Assembly (NCBI GenBank): GCA_019648995.1
Contig: BLXT01005626.1
Span: forward strand, 39,074-62,557
DNA length: 23,484 nt
Direction: 5' to 3'
DNA from: Plakobranchus ocellatus
Lineage: Eukaryota; Mollusca; Gastropoda; Plakobranchidae
This document shows positions 1 to 11,500 of the stretch, piece by piece. The notes beneath the pieces are model-generated. The model worked only from the letters and a program-made list of their open reading frames with translations. It was not told the origin of the DNA and did not search any database. Position 1 is the first letter of the stretch; every line of letters starts with the position of its first letter. The position numbers were made by a program, and so were the translations under genes.

Positions 1-345
1 TTTTTTTAACAAATGGCACGTAGTTGTGGGTGAGTCTTCTTATTTTTTTTTTAACCTACATTTTGTTTTATTCTTTAGTTTGTTTCATTTTTTTTTCATT
101 CCATACTTCTTTAAGGTCTTTGCTGTGCATTAAACCGTTTTTCTGCAAGCAAAGTGGCCTCAAAATATCTTTTTTGATGATAAGAGTATATTTTCCCTTT
201 TTCTTCTCGTTATCTGATCAAATTACTTTATTATTTACCGGTACATCCAGATTGTTCTCTTCAAAGATTTATGTTGATCTGTAATTTTAAGTTAGGGTAC
301 AGTTTATGTCAGTTCTCTTACATGAAGTTTATTTTGTCTTAACAG
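1..345 (+). other. 3' part of an intron with acceptor site (SLC27A-like gene)
   Basis: The sequence is T-rich and ends in a pyrimidine-rich stretch followed by AACAG at 341-345, a good 3' splice acceptor directly before the recognisable exon. Short open frames here are made of Phe, Leu and Ser codons from T-runs and resemble no protein. The upstream exons lie outside the window. Confidence 0.7.
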
Positions 346-503
346 GCACCTTCAAACTGTCTAAAGTAAAGCTTCGGGATGAAGGCATTAATGTGAGTCA
401 AGTAAAGGATCCCATGTTTTACTTCAATCCCAAGACAAGGTTGTATGAGCCATTGACAGAGGATGTATATCTGGAGATTCTAGCCATGAACATCCGTTTA
501 TAA
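346..503 (+). CDS. SLC27A: Terminal coding exon of a long-chain fatty acid transport protein / acyl-CoA synthetase (SLC27A family)
   Basis: This exon encodes the last 52 residues or so of an SLC27A (FATP)-type protein, a membrane-associated enzyme that activates long- and very-long-chain fatty acids to acyl-CoA and helps their uptake. Reading from the acceptor at 344-345, the frame gives a Gly codon split across the intron (phase 1), then TFKLSKVKLRDEG, a KDPMFYF block, YEPLTEDVY and a stop at 501-503. The order TFK..K..L..EG..., then KDP.(F/Y), then Y.PL....Y is the conserved C-terminal tail of vertebrate FATP1/4/6, by recollection of the family. The AMP-binding and VLACS motifs are in upstream exons and cannot be checked. 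An ATG at 306 opens the same frame but lies in the intron and is not a start. Which paralogue this is cannot be told from the tail. Confidence 0.85.
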
Positions 504-3500
504 ATAAGGGTTATAGAATTTTCTGTTTAAGTGGGTGGTAAAATTGGAAGTTAATTTGGCTAAAAGGATGTAATGTGTTTGAGTAATCAACTACTATAAT
601 AGCAAGTTTCCAAAAATAAATAGCCAAATTACATAAATTGGCTTTCATGTGATGGCCAGGGTACCTTATGCCCCGGTTTGACAGAACGCATCACATATGT
701 CTAGATTCTCCCCCCCAAAAAAGCTAGCAAGCCAACCCTAAAATCTTTTAAAGACCCCCCATAGGTTTGATTCACCTAAGGCCAAATTAAAAAGCCTCTA
801 TTAGTATTACAGTGCCTTATCAGTGAGTCTACTATGGCACAAACAAATGAACAAGCTATTGTAATGTAAAAACATTCGCATATTAGTTTTCATAACATAA
901 AAGAAAGAAAGGATTCAGCAGAACAGACTGTAGAGATTATTATTGAAAAAAAAAATCGGGCTAAACCAAAACAATCTCTAAAAAGAAAGAAAAAAAACAA
1001 TTAAGGAACCTTTGTATCATTTTGATTTAAGCCTTTTTTAAATAAAAGCGCTTTTTGAAATAGAAAACATTTTTTTTTTGTGGGGGGAGCGGGTGTTTAT
1101 GTCTAAAATAAATGCAGTCAAAATGGATCATTAGGTACAATGTTGAAAACTACCTATTGTTTAATCTGCAATAAGATCAGATTAGCATTTAAATGAGAGG
1201 CAAAATCAGATAAAAATGTTCTGCTTCTATAAACTCTGCATTGCAAAATATAGTTTTTAGGATGCAAGCACTCATACCCAAGTACATAATTATTGTATGC
1301 ACACTTGAAATGTAATTTTGAAAACAATGAGGTGGGGAAAAATATACAAATCCTGCACACAAAAAATTGATTGAAAACGAAAATTCTAGCGGAATGTACA
1401 ATGAGCGTGAACAAATTCTCATGATTTAAATTTGACCATAGTCATTATTACTACCAACATCTATGGTGTTTTTTTTTTTTTTACATTAAACTTAAAGTGG
1501 CAAAATAGGTGAATGTAGATTGTGTTTATTTCATACAAATGTTAAGAGACCAGTCTTACCTAGTCATCTTCATTAGGTCAGTTGCTACAGATGACCGAGC
1601 TGTGTTGGCTTCTCACCGTTGGCAAAACAATTTCCAACATATCATTGCATTCTGTACAGAGATAGCTCATTTTATCAATATACATTTAGATTCTGTTTCT
1701 TTTTAAGTCTATCTCGTTGCTAAGGTTGAAGATTTATTGTGGATAAGTTCCAGATAGAAGTTTAGATCATGATTATATCTAGTAATATCTATTCTCACAT
1801 AATAGACAAATGGAACTCCTGCATTATCATAATCAAACATGGTTTTATTTTGTTTTTGTCCATTATTCTTTTGTAAAATCTTACTCTTTAATGAAATTGT
1901 AAGGCAAAGCGCATTTTATTTTCTCATAATATACACCTATGACTTGTTCTCACTCTATTCCTCATGAGGCAGGTTATCAATGCAGAGATCAAAACAATAT
2001 ATTTTACACATGAGATGTAGCACTTAAATTTAGTATTCAAAACAAAGAGGCAGCATTTTTACCATTTTTCACTTTATTTACTAGTTCATCCATGATTTGT
2101 CTGACTATTGGGTGAGCTGCTTGTCCCGCTCACAAATCTTTAGAACCAATTGCTTTTCAATTTAAATGGTATAAAATAATGAGTTGAAGACAGGGATAAG
2201 AGTATCATAGAAATGTATTGAATCATGAATGATTCAGAGTGCAAATGATTATTTACACGAAAGAGAAAATAAGTGCCATTTGCTAATTAAAAATTTACTT
2301 TTAATTACTTAAAAAAACTTAGAAAATAGTTTCGGGAAATGTAATAAGCTTTTTTATATTATTTATTATTTTCAGCTTAAAAAAAAATCTAACAGCATAA
2401 GGTCCACATTGTGATTGTTATCATATTGTAGATCTAGCAGATATCATTTTTAGGAGCAAATGAAAAGAAACCTGGAGGCACTTAAGAGTTTGTTTGGTTT
2501 TTTTTTTATACACCTTCAAGATTTTTTAGAATTTTACGATCTAAGGTCTTTCTTGTAAGAGCATTGCAAAATCTGTTGTAACAATTACTTGAACTGTTAC
2601 AAAGTAAGACGCAGATTGGGGTAATCAAGCAAAAATAAGAATGTATATTTATTAATGGAAGAATTCAACAGTTGTAAAAATCATACAGACATTAATACAT
2701 GAATGTTTTTTGTCTATTTTGCTAACAAAACTTGTAAAAGTATTGTTTTTATATGCAAAACTGCCAAGCAGGGCTAAGTTTTCATTGGCCTTCAGGGACC
2801 TGTCACTGTCAGCAATGCTTTGCAAATACAACGGCAAAGTCATTGCATCTGACGAGTTTTAGTGGCCTGTGCACCAAATGCAGTAAGATAATTTTTTTAA
2901 ATGTTTTCAAATTTTTCTAAACTCTCAAAATGCATTTCTTACTCAGTAGTCCTGGACCAAAATAAGTGGGGGTTTTTATTGGATATTTTAGGCAAGAATT
3001 ATTGTTAATTTAATTTTGATTTAGTCATATTTTGTGTTCCAAAAATGGACTATTAAAATGGATATTTTTTAAAAATATTTATGCGCAAAACGTCTGTGTT
3101 ACCTAACAGTAACATTGCAAGGGGTAAAAATTGCCAAAAAACAAACAGGAAGAAGAATTAAATAAATAAGCTGTCAGTATAAAGTTAGCATGTGGGTTAT
3201 TAAAAAAAAGATTGTATAAATTTTTAAAAATATTAGTAAGTTGCAAATGAACATTGACAGCCCAGCTCCAAACATCAAAAGAATAGTGGTATTGTTACCG
3301 TATATCTTTCCTTTACTTTAGTGAGTCATTGAATGGGTAGAGAGAAGAAGGAAATAGTTTATAGTTGGTAGAATATTTGTGACTTAAAATTTCCCATATA
3401 ATTATGCATAGATTTATAGTTATTGATTGTTCTAAAAATAAAAGCAGGGAGAAAGAGAGAGCAAATCTGCCCAATGGCAATATGTAATACATTCTAGTAA

Positions 3501-5160
3501 CCCGCCCACACGAAATAGATTTTAAGAGAACAACCGACCAGGGTTGGGTAAGTCATAGTATATGAAAACTTTTTTTTTCTTCTTTTTTGTGTTTATCAAA
3601 AGCCTAAAAATTTGTAAAACATTTCAAAATCAATAAAGATTTGAAATTATGGTTTAAAATGTAAAAGTCAGGGCAAACTCAGGTTGTTAAGGGCTTTTTA
3701 TCTTTGAAAAGCCACCAAATTTTAAACAGACATAACTTTGCTTTAAAATGTACTAGAGTGAAACTTTTGTTGCTCTTTGAAAGGGAACTGAAAGGTCTTT
3801 CTCATAATTTCAAAATCGCATATTTGAGAAATACTTTCAAAAGATGCATTTTGTATGGTCAGGTCACTTTTTTTTGTTGTTATTGTCATATAGCAGCAAA
3901 ATTTTTTTCTTTTATGTATCCTGTTAAATGTGCCTATCACATGACTTTTATTACATCTTCATTGTTAATTTTTACATTCCATTGAGACATGAATTTTAGT
4001 TACAAACGGAATAATTGACTCTACAACCTAACTTTCACCAAAATTTTGGTCTGATGTTTTAAGAATGGTCAAAAACATACATAATTATATAAATAAAGAG
4101 GAGACAAGAAAGATGGGTCCCTGTTAAAAAAAAAAATAGTTCATCAGAGCACACACAAAAAATGTCTGACTGTAGGTGTAAGCTTGAACATTTGAATGCA
4201 TTTTGTCTCTGAATTTCGAATAAACTCCTTTTGTTTTGTTTTGGTTTTGGTTGTTTTGAGTTTTTGATTATTAATTGTAATCGTGAAACAGTCAAGGCTT
4301 ATGTATAAGGTGATGATTGTCAATGATTTTGCCAATCGGATGTCAGGAATGGAGTAATAACATGAGATTCTCACAGGCTTCCCAGTCACATTTTAGCCAG
4401 TCACAGCTGCTATAGTGACAATCAGAGTTCACCATGCTTAATATAATTTTATTAGTTGTCAGTTTTTGTCAGTATTTCATATTGTCAGTGTGCTAACATT
4501 TTGTGTTGCTACCTTTTCAAAATATTCCTCAACCATCACAAGACTTAGACTATTGTGCACAAATATTCATAAGTTTCAAAATTGCCATACACATCAGACG
4601 ACTTAAATTACTAGCTTTACTAGCACAGATATGCAAGAGACTGAATTCAAATACTTAATACTGAATACTGATTTTTGTCCAGTGGAGTCATTTCACGCCA
4701 AAATTTAGGGTACCATAAATTTTTTACTTTGGTTTAAATGAATTTTCATTTGAAAAGGGTAAAATTACTATAAAAAAATATATCAGTATGGGCCTAAAAA
4801 TTTTTTCATATCAATGAGGCGAGTCATCCGTTTGTTTTTTTTAAGGAAGTTTTGTATTGTCCTCTTTCTTTAAAACAACTTTTATGGTCACTACACAAGT
4901 TGTGGTGGGTCTATGTTGCAAACATCACATAACTTTTATGATATATACATTTATTTCTTTAATTATAGAATGTTTAAAGTCAGGATCCAGACTGCAAGAC
5001 CTGAAATGTTCAAATATTTATTCTTTAAATACCATAAAACCTTAACATTCATTTGCAATTGGGATGAAATAGAAAGACAAAACCCTGAAGTGACACTGAT
5101 AACTATATAATGTCTTACTTTACACTCATGCATCTGATCCAGGGGAAGTAAATATTCAAA
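504..5160. other. 3'UTR and AT-rich intergenic DNA, no gene seen
   Basis: After the SLC27A stop there is about 4.6 kb of AT-rich sequence with many short homopolymers and no open frame with recognisable protein character. The first part must be the 3'UTR. AATAAA occurs at 615-620 and 1041-1046, and further examples occur to about 3.6 kb, so the true cleavage site is undetermined. Open frames of 60-93 codons on both strands (for example around 3704-3985, 4059-4389 and 4857-5110) are Phe/Ile/Lys-rich chance frames. Confidence 0.6.
615..620 (+). promoter_or_regulatory. Candidate polyadenylation signal AATAAA for the SLC27A-like gene
   Basis: This is the first canonical hexamer after the stop, about 112 nt downstream. 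A TG-rich stretch (TTGGCTTTCATGTGATGG) follows some 20 nt later, as expected of a downstream element. A second hexamer at 1041-1046 is an alternative. Confidence 0.35.
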
Positions 5161-5405
5161 AAATCAAAAAAAAAAAAAAAAACTAAAACAAAAAGAAAAT
5201 CACACATAAACGCCAAATCCAATGACCTGAATATTGCCTTTCTGGGGTTGCGAATCCACGTGTCAGTTCCACCATTTTCAGATTTTCAGTATGGCTCACG
5301 TTTTCTGCTCCCACCCATGGGATAATGGCAATGCATAAAAAGCTCCTATTACAACTGCTGCTGCTAGTCACAGAATTGCTTTACGCATTCAGCGAATTTG
5401 TGTCC

Positions 5406-5507
5406 ATCTCCTCCTCCTCCTCCTCCTCATTATGATTATTATTATTATTATTATTATTATCATTATTATTATTTAAATTATAATAATAATAATTATTATT
5501 ATTATCG
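5406..5507. repeat. Compound microsatellite (CTC)n-(ATT)n-(AAT)n
   Basis: A run of CTC/TCC triplets is followed by about 25 ATT-type triplets that switch to AAT near 5475-5490 around TTTAAATT. The ATT and AAT arms are mutually complementary and could form a hairpin. A poly-A run lies at about 5167-5182. No coding role is seen. Confidence 0.9.
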
Positions 5508-6721
5508 TTATGAGTGGTCCACAAAAGCAGTTTCAATGTTACACCGATAAAAGAAATACGTTCAAGTACAGTAATTCATTTATAGCTCTCTTTTAATCCA
5601 CTAGATTATCTAATGTTGAATGTCTACCATGTCACGAAGTGGTTAGCTTTATTGTTTAAGACTGCGACAATACGTCATTGCTTTGGAAATTTATTCAAAT
5701 TCTTTCGTCATTCGGATATTTACCAATTTGCATACTCAATGGTCCCTGAGAGCTCCAGGCACTTAGAATCCAGCAAAATCTATTCTCCGGTTAGCGATTA
5801 TTGCAATTTCTTTAAAAAGCAACTAGTGTGTGCCAGTATGTGCGCTTTTCCTTGTGAGAGTCTTAATTAAACATCAGGTTCAAATCCTAAAGAAAGCCTG
5901 TTGCAAAGTATTGTCTTTCACAACCACTGATGCAGAAATACACATTTTAAAGAAAAATAGTTAAATTGCAAAAGCGGTTTTGTAGCAGCAGTATGCATTC
6001 TATACTCCAAACTTTTGGCTGCTTTCTAACGTGCAATTCAAGAAGAATGCACACTTGGCTTGTAAGTACGCTAAAGCCCCATATAGAAGGTAAGTTTTAA
6101 TGAGTGCAGGCTTAGCCCAACAGGCCAGAACAATGACCATGCATGCATGCAAAATTTCATTATGTCATGGACATTCAAGATTTTGTAAAAGACAATTCTT
6201 AAATTACAGTAAATGAATGCTTCACTGGCAATAGGGAGGGCTTTTTTCATGCATTTTTGTCGTACTTTACTCGTACCCAGCTTAAGAGATGAACAAACAT
6301 AAAATCTTTATGATTTTTTTTTCCGTTTTTACTAGTTTTCAGCAAAAAAGTTCGTTAAAAAATGTTTTCTTTGTTTCTAAGACCTACGGTTTAATAAAGA
6401 CCGTTGTGATGTTGAAAATGTCAGCCATGAAGTTGTTAATTGAATTTAAGTAATTCCTTATTGCTCTATTAGTATTATTTCAGGCTTATCTTGTTTCTTA
6501 AATTATAATTTAGGCATCTCAGTAACTTTTCATGACTTACCTAGTTGCTTTGTAAAACAAAGGAATATTTCCTCATTAAATAAGACAAAGAGCCAACCTC
6601 TGATAAATTCTGCACATTAAATACCTAAAAATGAGGGTTAAATGGAATGTTATTGCAGTCTATCGCCTTACATGATGCAAACTTTTCTTTTCCTTTTCCA
6701 AGAAGGGATTGGTTTTGTATA
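5508..6721. other. Non-coding stretch left of the LTR retrotransposon
   Basis: AT-rich DNA without recognisable genes. An 85-codon open frame at 5613-5870 has no family resemblance and no repeated or domain-like structure. The last bases, GTATA at 6717-6721, directly border the TG of the LTR. Confidence 0.5.
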
Positions 6722-6902
6722 TGTACTCGTGTTGTTATAACATCAAGACAATGAATTCAATGATAAATTGAACATCTTTATTTAATGATTGGAACTACTT
6801 CTACATCAGGTCAGCCATGTTGTACAAGAGAGGCCGGGTATTATTCTAATTAACTGAGATGCCAAGTATAATTATGGAGGCCAAAAACCTAATATCATTA
6901 CA
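6722..6902 (-). repeat. 3' LTR of the gypsy element (181 bp, complete)
   Basis: On the + strand it runs from TGTACTCG to CATTACA; in element orientation it starts TGTAATGA and ends CGAGTACA, the canonical TG...CA. It aligns along its whole length with the 5' LTR halves at 12781-12903 and 13863-13917. In element orientation an AATAAA lies in the middle (about 6778-6783 as TTTATT on the + strand) and could be the polyadenylation signal. Confidence 0.93.
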
Positions 6903-6910
6903 TCCCTCTT
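6903..6910 (-). other. Polypurine tract of the gypsy element
   Basis: In element orientation AAGAGGGA directly precedes the TG of the 3' LTR, the position of the plus-strand primer in LTR retrotransposons. Confidence 0.7.
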
Positions 6911-7264
6911 ATCAAATAAAAAGAAAAGATTATACTGTTATGAATGTTTCATTATACACCAGTGTTTCTGTAACACAATAATCTAAAACGATTGTTCTAT
7001 CATGATCCACATTATAAATGAAAGTGTTATTTACCATCAATTTATAGCTTGTTGATAAATGAAAGCAATAATGGAATTAAATGTACTCTTATTGTTACAA
7101 CCATCCTAGGTTTACTGTAGTGTATAAATAATACTTATAGTTGATTATTCATAACTAAGAAATGTTCAACCATTGTCAATCAGACTCACAAATCTTAGAA
7201 TCTAAGAATAAGTGTGTTCGATTGTTAACACAAAATTGTTGCCTAAATATACACACAGCCTATA
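6911..7264 (-). other. 3' untranslated part of the gypsy element, distal to the LINE insertion
   Basis: Non-coding AT-rich sequence between the polypurine tract and the LINE. Together with 8092-8384 it forms the roughly 650-bp 3' UTR after integrase. No env-like or other open frame is present. Confidence 0.55.
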
Positions 7265-7276
7265 CTGGCTAATGAT
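7265..7276. repeat. Target-site duplication of the LINE (left copy)
   Basis: CTGGCTAATGAT is repeated exactly at 8080-8091, on the other side of the LINE. Confidence 0.85.
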
Positions 7277-8079
7277 CATCATCATCAAGTGTCTTGCTTG
7301 TAAGCGTTGGCGATCATGTCCCTCCACAAATCCCTATCTTTGACGGCGGCCAGTATATCTGACACTTTTCCTGGTCCAAGCCATGAGGCCAGTCCATCCA
7401 TTATCATCTCCCTTTGTCTTCCTCTGATTCTTTTTCCTTCAAACTTTCCTGTTGTTACCAAATGTTCCAGTATTCCTCTTCTCATCACGTGGCCCAGAAA
7501 GGTGGCTTGACGTTTCCTTATAGTTCTGACCAGTGATCTTCTTTTATTAGCTTCATTCAGAACTCTCTCATTTGTTTTCTTTGCGGTCCAAGGTATCCGG
7601 AGCATTCTTCTAAGGAACCACATTTCTTTTGCTTCTAGCTTATTTTGAATTTGCTTTGAGATTGTCCATGCTTCGCATCCATACATTAGAACAGGTTCTA
7701 TGTAGCACTGGAGGGCTCTTTTCCTCGTTTCGATGGAGATGTGTTTATTTGTCAGGATTGTTTTCATCTTTTGAAAGTTGATCTTTGCCTGAGCAGTTCT
7801 TGCTGATATTTCTCTGTTTGTTTTGCCATCGTTTGAAATTATTGTACCTAGATATTTGAACTTTTCTGTTTGTTTGAGTTTTACTTCATTGATGAATATA
7901 TCACATTTTGGGGATTCTTGTTTATGACTGATTACCATCACTTCTGTCTTTTTTGTTTTCAGCTATTAGCACTGTGTCATCAGCATATCTTAAGTTGTTT
8001 ATGTTCTGCCCGCCCACCTTAATTCCTGGGTGATTCTCCAAATTTCGCATGATTATCTCACTATAGAGGGAAAAGAGAT
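7277..8079 (-). mobile_element. 5'-truncated RTE-like LINE inserted in the gypsy 3' UTR
   Basis: The minus-strand fragment ends at its 3' side in a short GAT-repeat tail (ATC repeats at 7273-7284 on the + strand), right after the stop codon, as in RTE/BovB-type elements, which end in short simple repeats rather than poly-A. Perfect 12-bp duplications flank it. Only the C-terminal third of the reverse transcriptase remains, which is typical 5' truncation during target-primed reverse transcription. It interrupts the gypsy 3' UTR and so is younger than that insertion. Confidence 0.88.
7285..8076 (-). pseudogene. C-terminal reverse transcriptase fragment of RTE-like LINE
   Basis: In minus-strand order the first 44 or so codons read LFSLYSEIIMRNLE, NINNLRYADDTVLIAEN. 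The YADD box (7976-7987) carries the paired catalytic aspartates of the RT palm. The frame is then lost in an A-rich stretch near 7945-7965, where about 30 residues usual in the family also seem to be missing. It resumes as a 218-codon open frame from 7941 with FKYLG.IIS.DG, MYGCEAW, FLRRMLRIPW and RKRQATFLGH, the thumb and C-terminal region of RTE/BovB-like elements. The stop is at 7285-7287. The endonuclease and the earlier RT blocks are absent. No function is expected. The RTE label, rather than another LINE clade, rests on these motifs and the simple-repeat tail. Confidence 0.87.
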
Positions 8080-8091
8080 CTGGCTAATGAT
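8080..8091. repeat. Target-site duplication of the LINE (right copy)
   Basis: Identical 12-bp match to 7265-7276. Confidence 0.85.
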
Positions 8092-8384
8092 ACTGGCAGT
8101 AATTCATGGGAGTAATTATTCTGACTACTTTAGAAAATAATAATAATATGTTATATAATTGTATTAACTATTCTGATTGATTGCTTTAAATACTAAACTG
8201 TACCATGTAGACTAGAGGTATCCACAGAACCTTTGGTTCTGGTAATCACACAGGGATTATTATGCTCTTTGTTGCACAGTGTGATCACATTATGAATATC
8301 CACCTGTATTCAGTAACTTTAACACAATTTAAACTTAATCTTGGAACACAGCAAGAAATCTTGAGTTAATGTCAACATAATAAA
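8092..8384 (-). other. 3' untranslated part of the gypsy element, proximal to integrase
   Basis: Non-coding sequence directly after the integrase stop in element orientation, interrupted by the LINE at 8091. No open frame of note. Confidence 0.55.
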
Positions 8385-9754
8385 CTAAATAAAATCATCA
8401 TATCTCTTGGGTGGGTTGACCTTTCGCCCACTGCGAGTTTGGGATGCACCATTCTTGATTCCTCTTGTGTTTGGTGGTGCCATTGACGGTACACATCTCT
8501 CTGGGGGTCTGGTTGGTGCTGGGGTAGTCTTTGGTGTGGTTGGTGGATCATTGACTTCAGTGTTGCACTCTCCAGGGTCATCGATGTCTGGTTCTATGCA
8601 TGGTTCCAGTTGCCTGGTTCTGCTGCTGTCTTTCAAATGTCGTCTGTTGCGTCTCAGTGTTGTACCTTCAGGTGTCTCGATGATGTAACTTCTTGGTTCA
8701 TCGTTGGATTTGATTATAGTGGCTGGAGACCACAGGCCAGTAGTAGCATTTTGTACTGATACCTGTTGATTCTCTATGAGAGGTGGAAGATCTCTAGTGT
8801 TTTTGTCAAAATATTTCTTTTGTATCTTTTGCCTCTCAAGCAATTGATGCTTAATCTGCTCTGTTCTGTGGTCATGATGAATTACATGAGGAAGTTGGCT
8901 CTTAACTTTTCTGTTAAATAATAGTTCTGCAGTTGATGGTAATGCATTGTCTATAGGTGTAGTGCGTAGTGCTAGAAGAGCAAGTTGTGGGTTTTGCTTC
9001 TCGGCTTTTGCTTTTTTCAAACAATTTTTCACTGTCTGTACTGTCCTCTCTATAAATCCATTGGATTGGGGGTAGTGAGGGCTGGATGTTGTGTGCTTAA
9101 AATCCCACATTCTAGAAAATTCATGAAATTCAGCACTGGTGAATTGTCTAGCATTGTCAGTGATTATCATTTTGGGAATACCATGAATGGCAAATACTGA
9201 TTCTAGATAATCAATAGTCTCTTTAATTGTTAAAGTTTTTAATGACTTCACAAAAGGCATTTTGCTGTAGTAGTCTGCTACGAGCAAAAAATCTTGTCCA
9301 TCCAAGTGAAATATGTCTGCAGCCAGTTTTTCAAACGGTTGTGTTGGTATCTCGTGCTGCATCAGTGGTTGTTTGACTTGAGATTTGCTGTACTGTTCAC
9401 AGATTTCACAACATTTGACTTTGTTGTGTATGTCCTTGGTTATTCCAATCCAGAACACAGAGTTGCGTGCTCACAACTGACATTTTTCTATTCCTTGATT
9501 TTTTTCAAGTATCAAGTTTGGCATACTTTCTGGAATAACAATTGATGAATTCTTCAAAATAAGGCCATTTTCAACAGATAAATAGTCTCTCATTGAACAG
9601 TATTTTTTGATTGCTTGTGGAACTTCTTTCGCTTCGTCAGGCCATACGACACTAATCTGTGATTTTAGACACGCCAATTCTGTGTCTTTTGCAGTTTCTT
9701 CTTTCAGTGCATTATATTTTTCATCTGAAATTGAAACTTGGTGTATCACTGCAC
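8385..9754 (-). pseudogene. Integrase region of the gypsy pol (broken)
   Basis: The integrase would join retrotransposon cDNA to host DNA. From 9749 to 9471 an N-terminal segment precedes the zinc-binding domain; it ends at TGA (9471-9473) where the context NQGIEKCQL-stop-ARNSVFW suggests a former Arg codon. From 9458 a 357-codon frame continues with C.(2)C (CCEICEQY), the catalytic core residues Asp (LAADIFHLDG), Asp (IITDNARQF) and Glu (SNGFIERTV), and a C-terminal domain with LWSPATI and a Pro-rich tail ending at 8385. The His pair of the HHCC zinc finger is missing: LEKNQGIEKC is shorter than the usual IH.GHQG block, so a small deletion is likely. DDE residues remain, but the stop and the finger loss make the protein non-functional. 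The strand shared with RT and the Ty3/gypsy order support the call. Confidence 0.92.
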
Positions 9755-10190
9755 CTAGCTCAATTTCTTCTCCTGGTGTTGGTTTACACGTGACAAGTAG
9801 TCAGCAAAGATCATGTCTTTTCCAGGTTTGTGTACTATTGTAGTATTGTACGGCTGTATTCTCAGCAGGAGTCTTTGGAGCCTAGGTGGTGCTTTCGCCA
9901 GGTTTTTGTACTGGATATTTTCAAGCGGTTTATGGTCGCTGAAAATTGTCACATGCTTGCCATAGACGTATGTGTGAAAACGTTCTAATGCAAAAACTAC
10001 TGCTAGAAGTTCTCTTTCAATGTTTGCGTATCTTGACTCTGTCTCTGTCATAGATTTGCTTGCAAACGCGATGGGTCTTCCTTCTTGAATGAGAGCAGCA
10101 CACATTCCAACCAAAGAACTGTCTACTTCAATGGTTGTTGCTTTTTCTGTATTAAAATAGTTAAGTGTCATTCTTTTATGCACAAGGTTT
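9755..10190 (-). pseudogene. RNase H region of the gypsy pol
   Basis: RNase H removes template RNA during reverse transcription. The 142-codon frame shows the catalytic series: Asp in IEVDSSLVG, Glu in NIERELLAVVFALERF, and Asp in FSDHKPLE, followed by PPRLQRLLLRIQPY and ADYLSRV, the usual end of this domain in Ty3/gypsy. It is frameshifted relative to RT near 10180 and relative to integrase near 9765-9775, where the expected linker (EEIELGAV) reads in another frame. The active-site residues themselves look intact. Confidence 0.9.
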
Positions 10191-11149
10191 TTGATTTTCT
10201 GGAAGGCTTTTTCATGACTTTTTGTCCGCTGCCATTCACTGTTTTTGTGAAGTAGTTTCCTAGAGGGTCAGTGTATGTACTCAAATTTGAAATGAATGGG
10301 CTCATATACTGAATCATTCCCAGGAACTGTTGTAGTTTTTTCATACTTGTGGGAGCTTGTCTTTCCTCGATATTGTCACATTTTTGTGGATCTGGGTGTA
10401 CACCATTTTCATCCCAGATAAGACCATAGAAAGATATCTGTGGTTGTTTTATGAAGCATTTATCACTATTGAACACAAGTCCTTTCTCTTTGCAAACTTT
10501 CAGTAGATGTAGGAGATTTCTGTCATGCTCTTCTTCTGTTTCTCCGTACACACAGACATCATCTGAAATTCCAAGTGTCCCTTCACCTTTTTCTAATATT
10601 TGGTCCATCTTGAACTGGAAGATGTCTTGAGACACACTCAGTCCAAATGGAAGCCTCAGAAAGCGGTACCGACCTAATGGTGAAGTAAAAGTTGTCAGTT
10701 TGCTGGAATATTCATCCAGATGAGTTGCCCAGTATCCATGCTGTGCATCAAGCTTGGAAAAGTACTTGGCTCCACTGAATTTATGTGAAATTTCTTCCAG
10801 TGTTGGAATCTTGTGATGAGTGCGTTTGATAACGTTGTTTAGGTCTTTAGGGTCAAGACAAACTCTCAACTTTCCATTTGACTTTCTACTGAAGGCAATG
10901 GAGTTCACCCAGTCTGTAGGTTCAGTTTCTTTCTGTATCACATTCAGACTTTCCATTCTATCCAGCTCTTGTTTGAGTTCATTTTTTATGTGCACTGGAT
11001 ATTTTCTGGGGGGGTTGTACAACTGGTGTAGCGTTCTTATCTATTTGGATATGGAAGTTGCCTTAAAAACTGCCTATAGTGTCAAACTGGCCAGGAAACA
11101 GAGTTTTCATGTCTTCAACTGAGTTGACTGTGGTTTTGTTGCTTATGTT
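10168..11149 (-). pseudogene. Reverse transcriptase region of the gypsy pol
   Basis: From 11149 the frame starts with a conserved block (LFPGQFDTIG) that hits TAA at 11063-11065, then shifts in a run of seven G on the + strand (11008-11014). After that 285 codons are open: PPRKYPVHIK, WVNSIAFSRKSNGKLRVCLD, KYFSKLDAQHGYW (first catalytic Asp), FLRLPFGLSVSQDIFQ, GISDDVCVYG (10558-10563 encode the Asp pair) and the thumb motif LQQFLGMIQYMSPFI. The usual box in relatives is IADD or YxDD, so Ser before DD is a small deviation. A degraded tail follows THE thumb before RNase H. The combination LDA..GYW plus LPFGL is diagnostic for Ty3/gypsy RT. Confidence 0.93.
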
Positions 11150-11500
11150 TCAGTTGATTTTGACTAAATCAAGAGCTCTACATCCTTGAAGACTCAGAAG
11201 GTTTGGTCCATCTGTCTGTGTAATGAAAAACACTTGGGGTATTCTATCTTTTCCACATTTGATTGTCATAGTACCAATGTTATTTATCTTTTCACCACTA
11301 TATCCAATCAGCATTGTCTTACTTTTTGTAACAAAGTCAGCATTGATGATCTCATCGTTCTCAGTAACATTCTCTGGGTACATCTGTTTGAAGGATCTCA
11401 ATGTAAGGATGTTGGCATTACCACCTGTGTCTAGTTTTACAAGTAAGTTCATGACAACATGTTCTTTCTTTTGGTACTCTAGCTTTGATTCTTGTAAAAA
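11150..11500 (-). pseudogene. Aspartic protease region of the gypsy pol
   Basis: The retropepsin would cut the Gag-Pol polyprotein. The motif LLVKLDTGGNANIL carries the catalytic D-T-G; relatives usually have DTGA, so the following Gly is unusual. A flap-like stretch (YSGEKINNIGTMTIKC) and the late LLSLQGCRALDLV segment, which resembles the (I/L)LGL..C..L(G/D)L region of K02A2.6-like elements, follow. The frame stops with TGA near 11148-11152 before the linker to RT. The upstream gag frame differs by one register, and the change falls around 11480-11520. Confidence 0.82.

Noticed and set aside
24-284. 86-codon + strand open frame before the SLC27A exon
   Set aside because: Phe/Leu/Ser translation of T-rich intron, no family signal and no connection to the exon frame.
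1154-1706. Open frames on both strands in the SLC27A 3' region
   Set aside because: Short, AT-driven composition, no start context and no recognisable motif.
3704-4389. Overlapping 65-93-codon frames on both strands
   Set aside because: Lys/Phe/Ile-rich chance frames in AT-rich DNA, mutually overlapping.
5406-5507. Trinucleotide tract as a possible CRISPR or regulatory array
   Set aside because: Plain microsatellite, with no spacers of unique sequence.
5613-5870. 85-codon + strand frame
   Set aside because: Composition is less extreme than its neighbours, but no motif, no splice context and no similarity I recognise.
8407-9843. Several + strand frames across the integrase region
   Set aside because: Antisense shadows of the gypsy pol, which has clear motifs on the minus strand.
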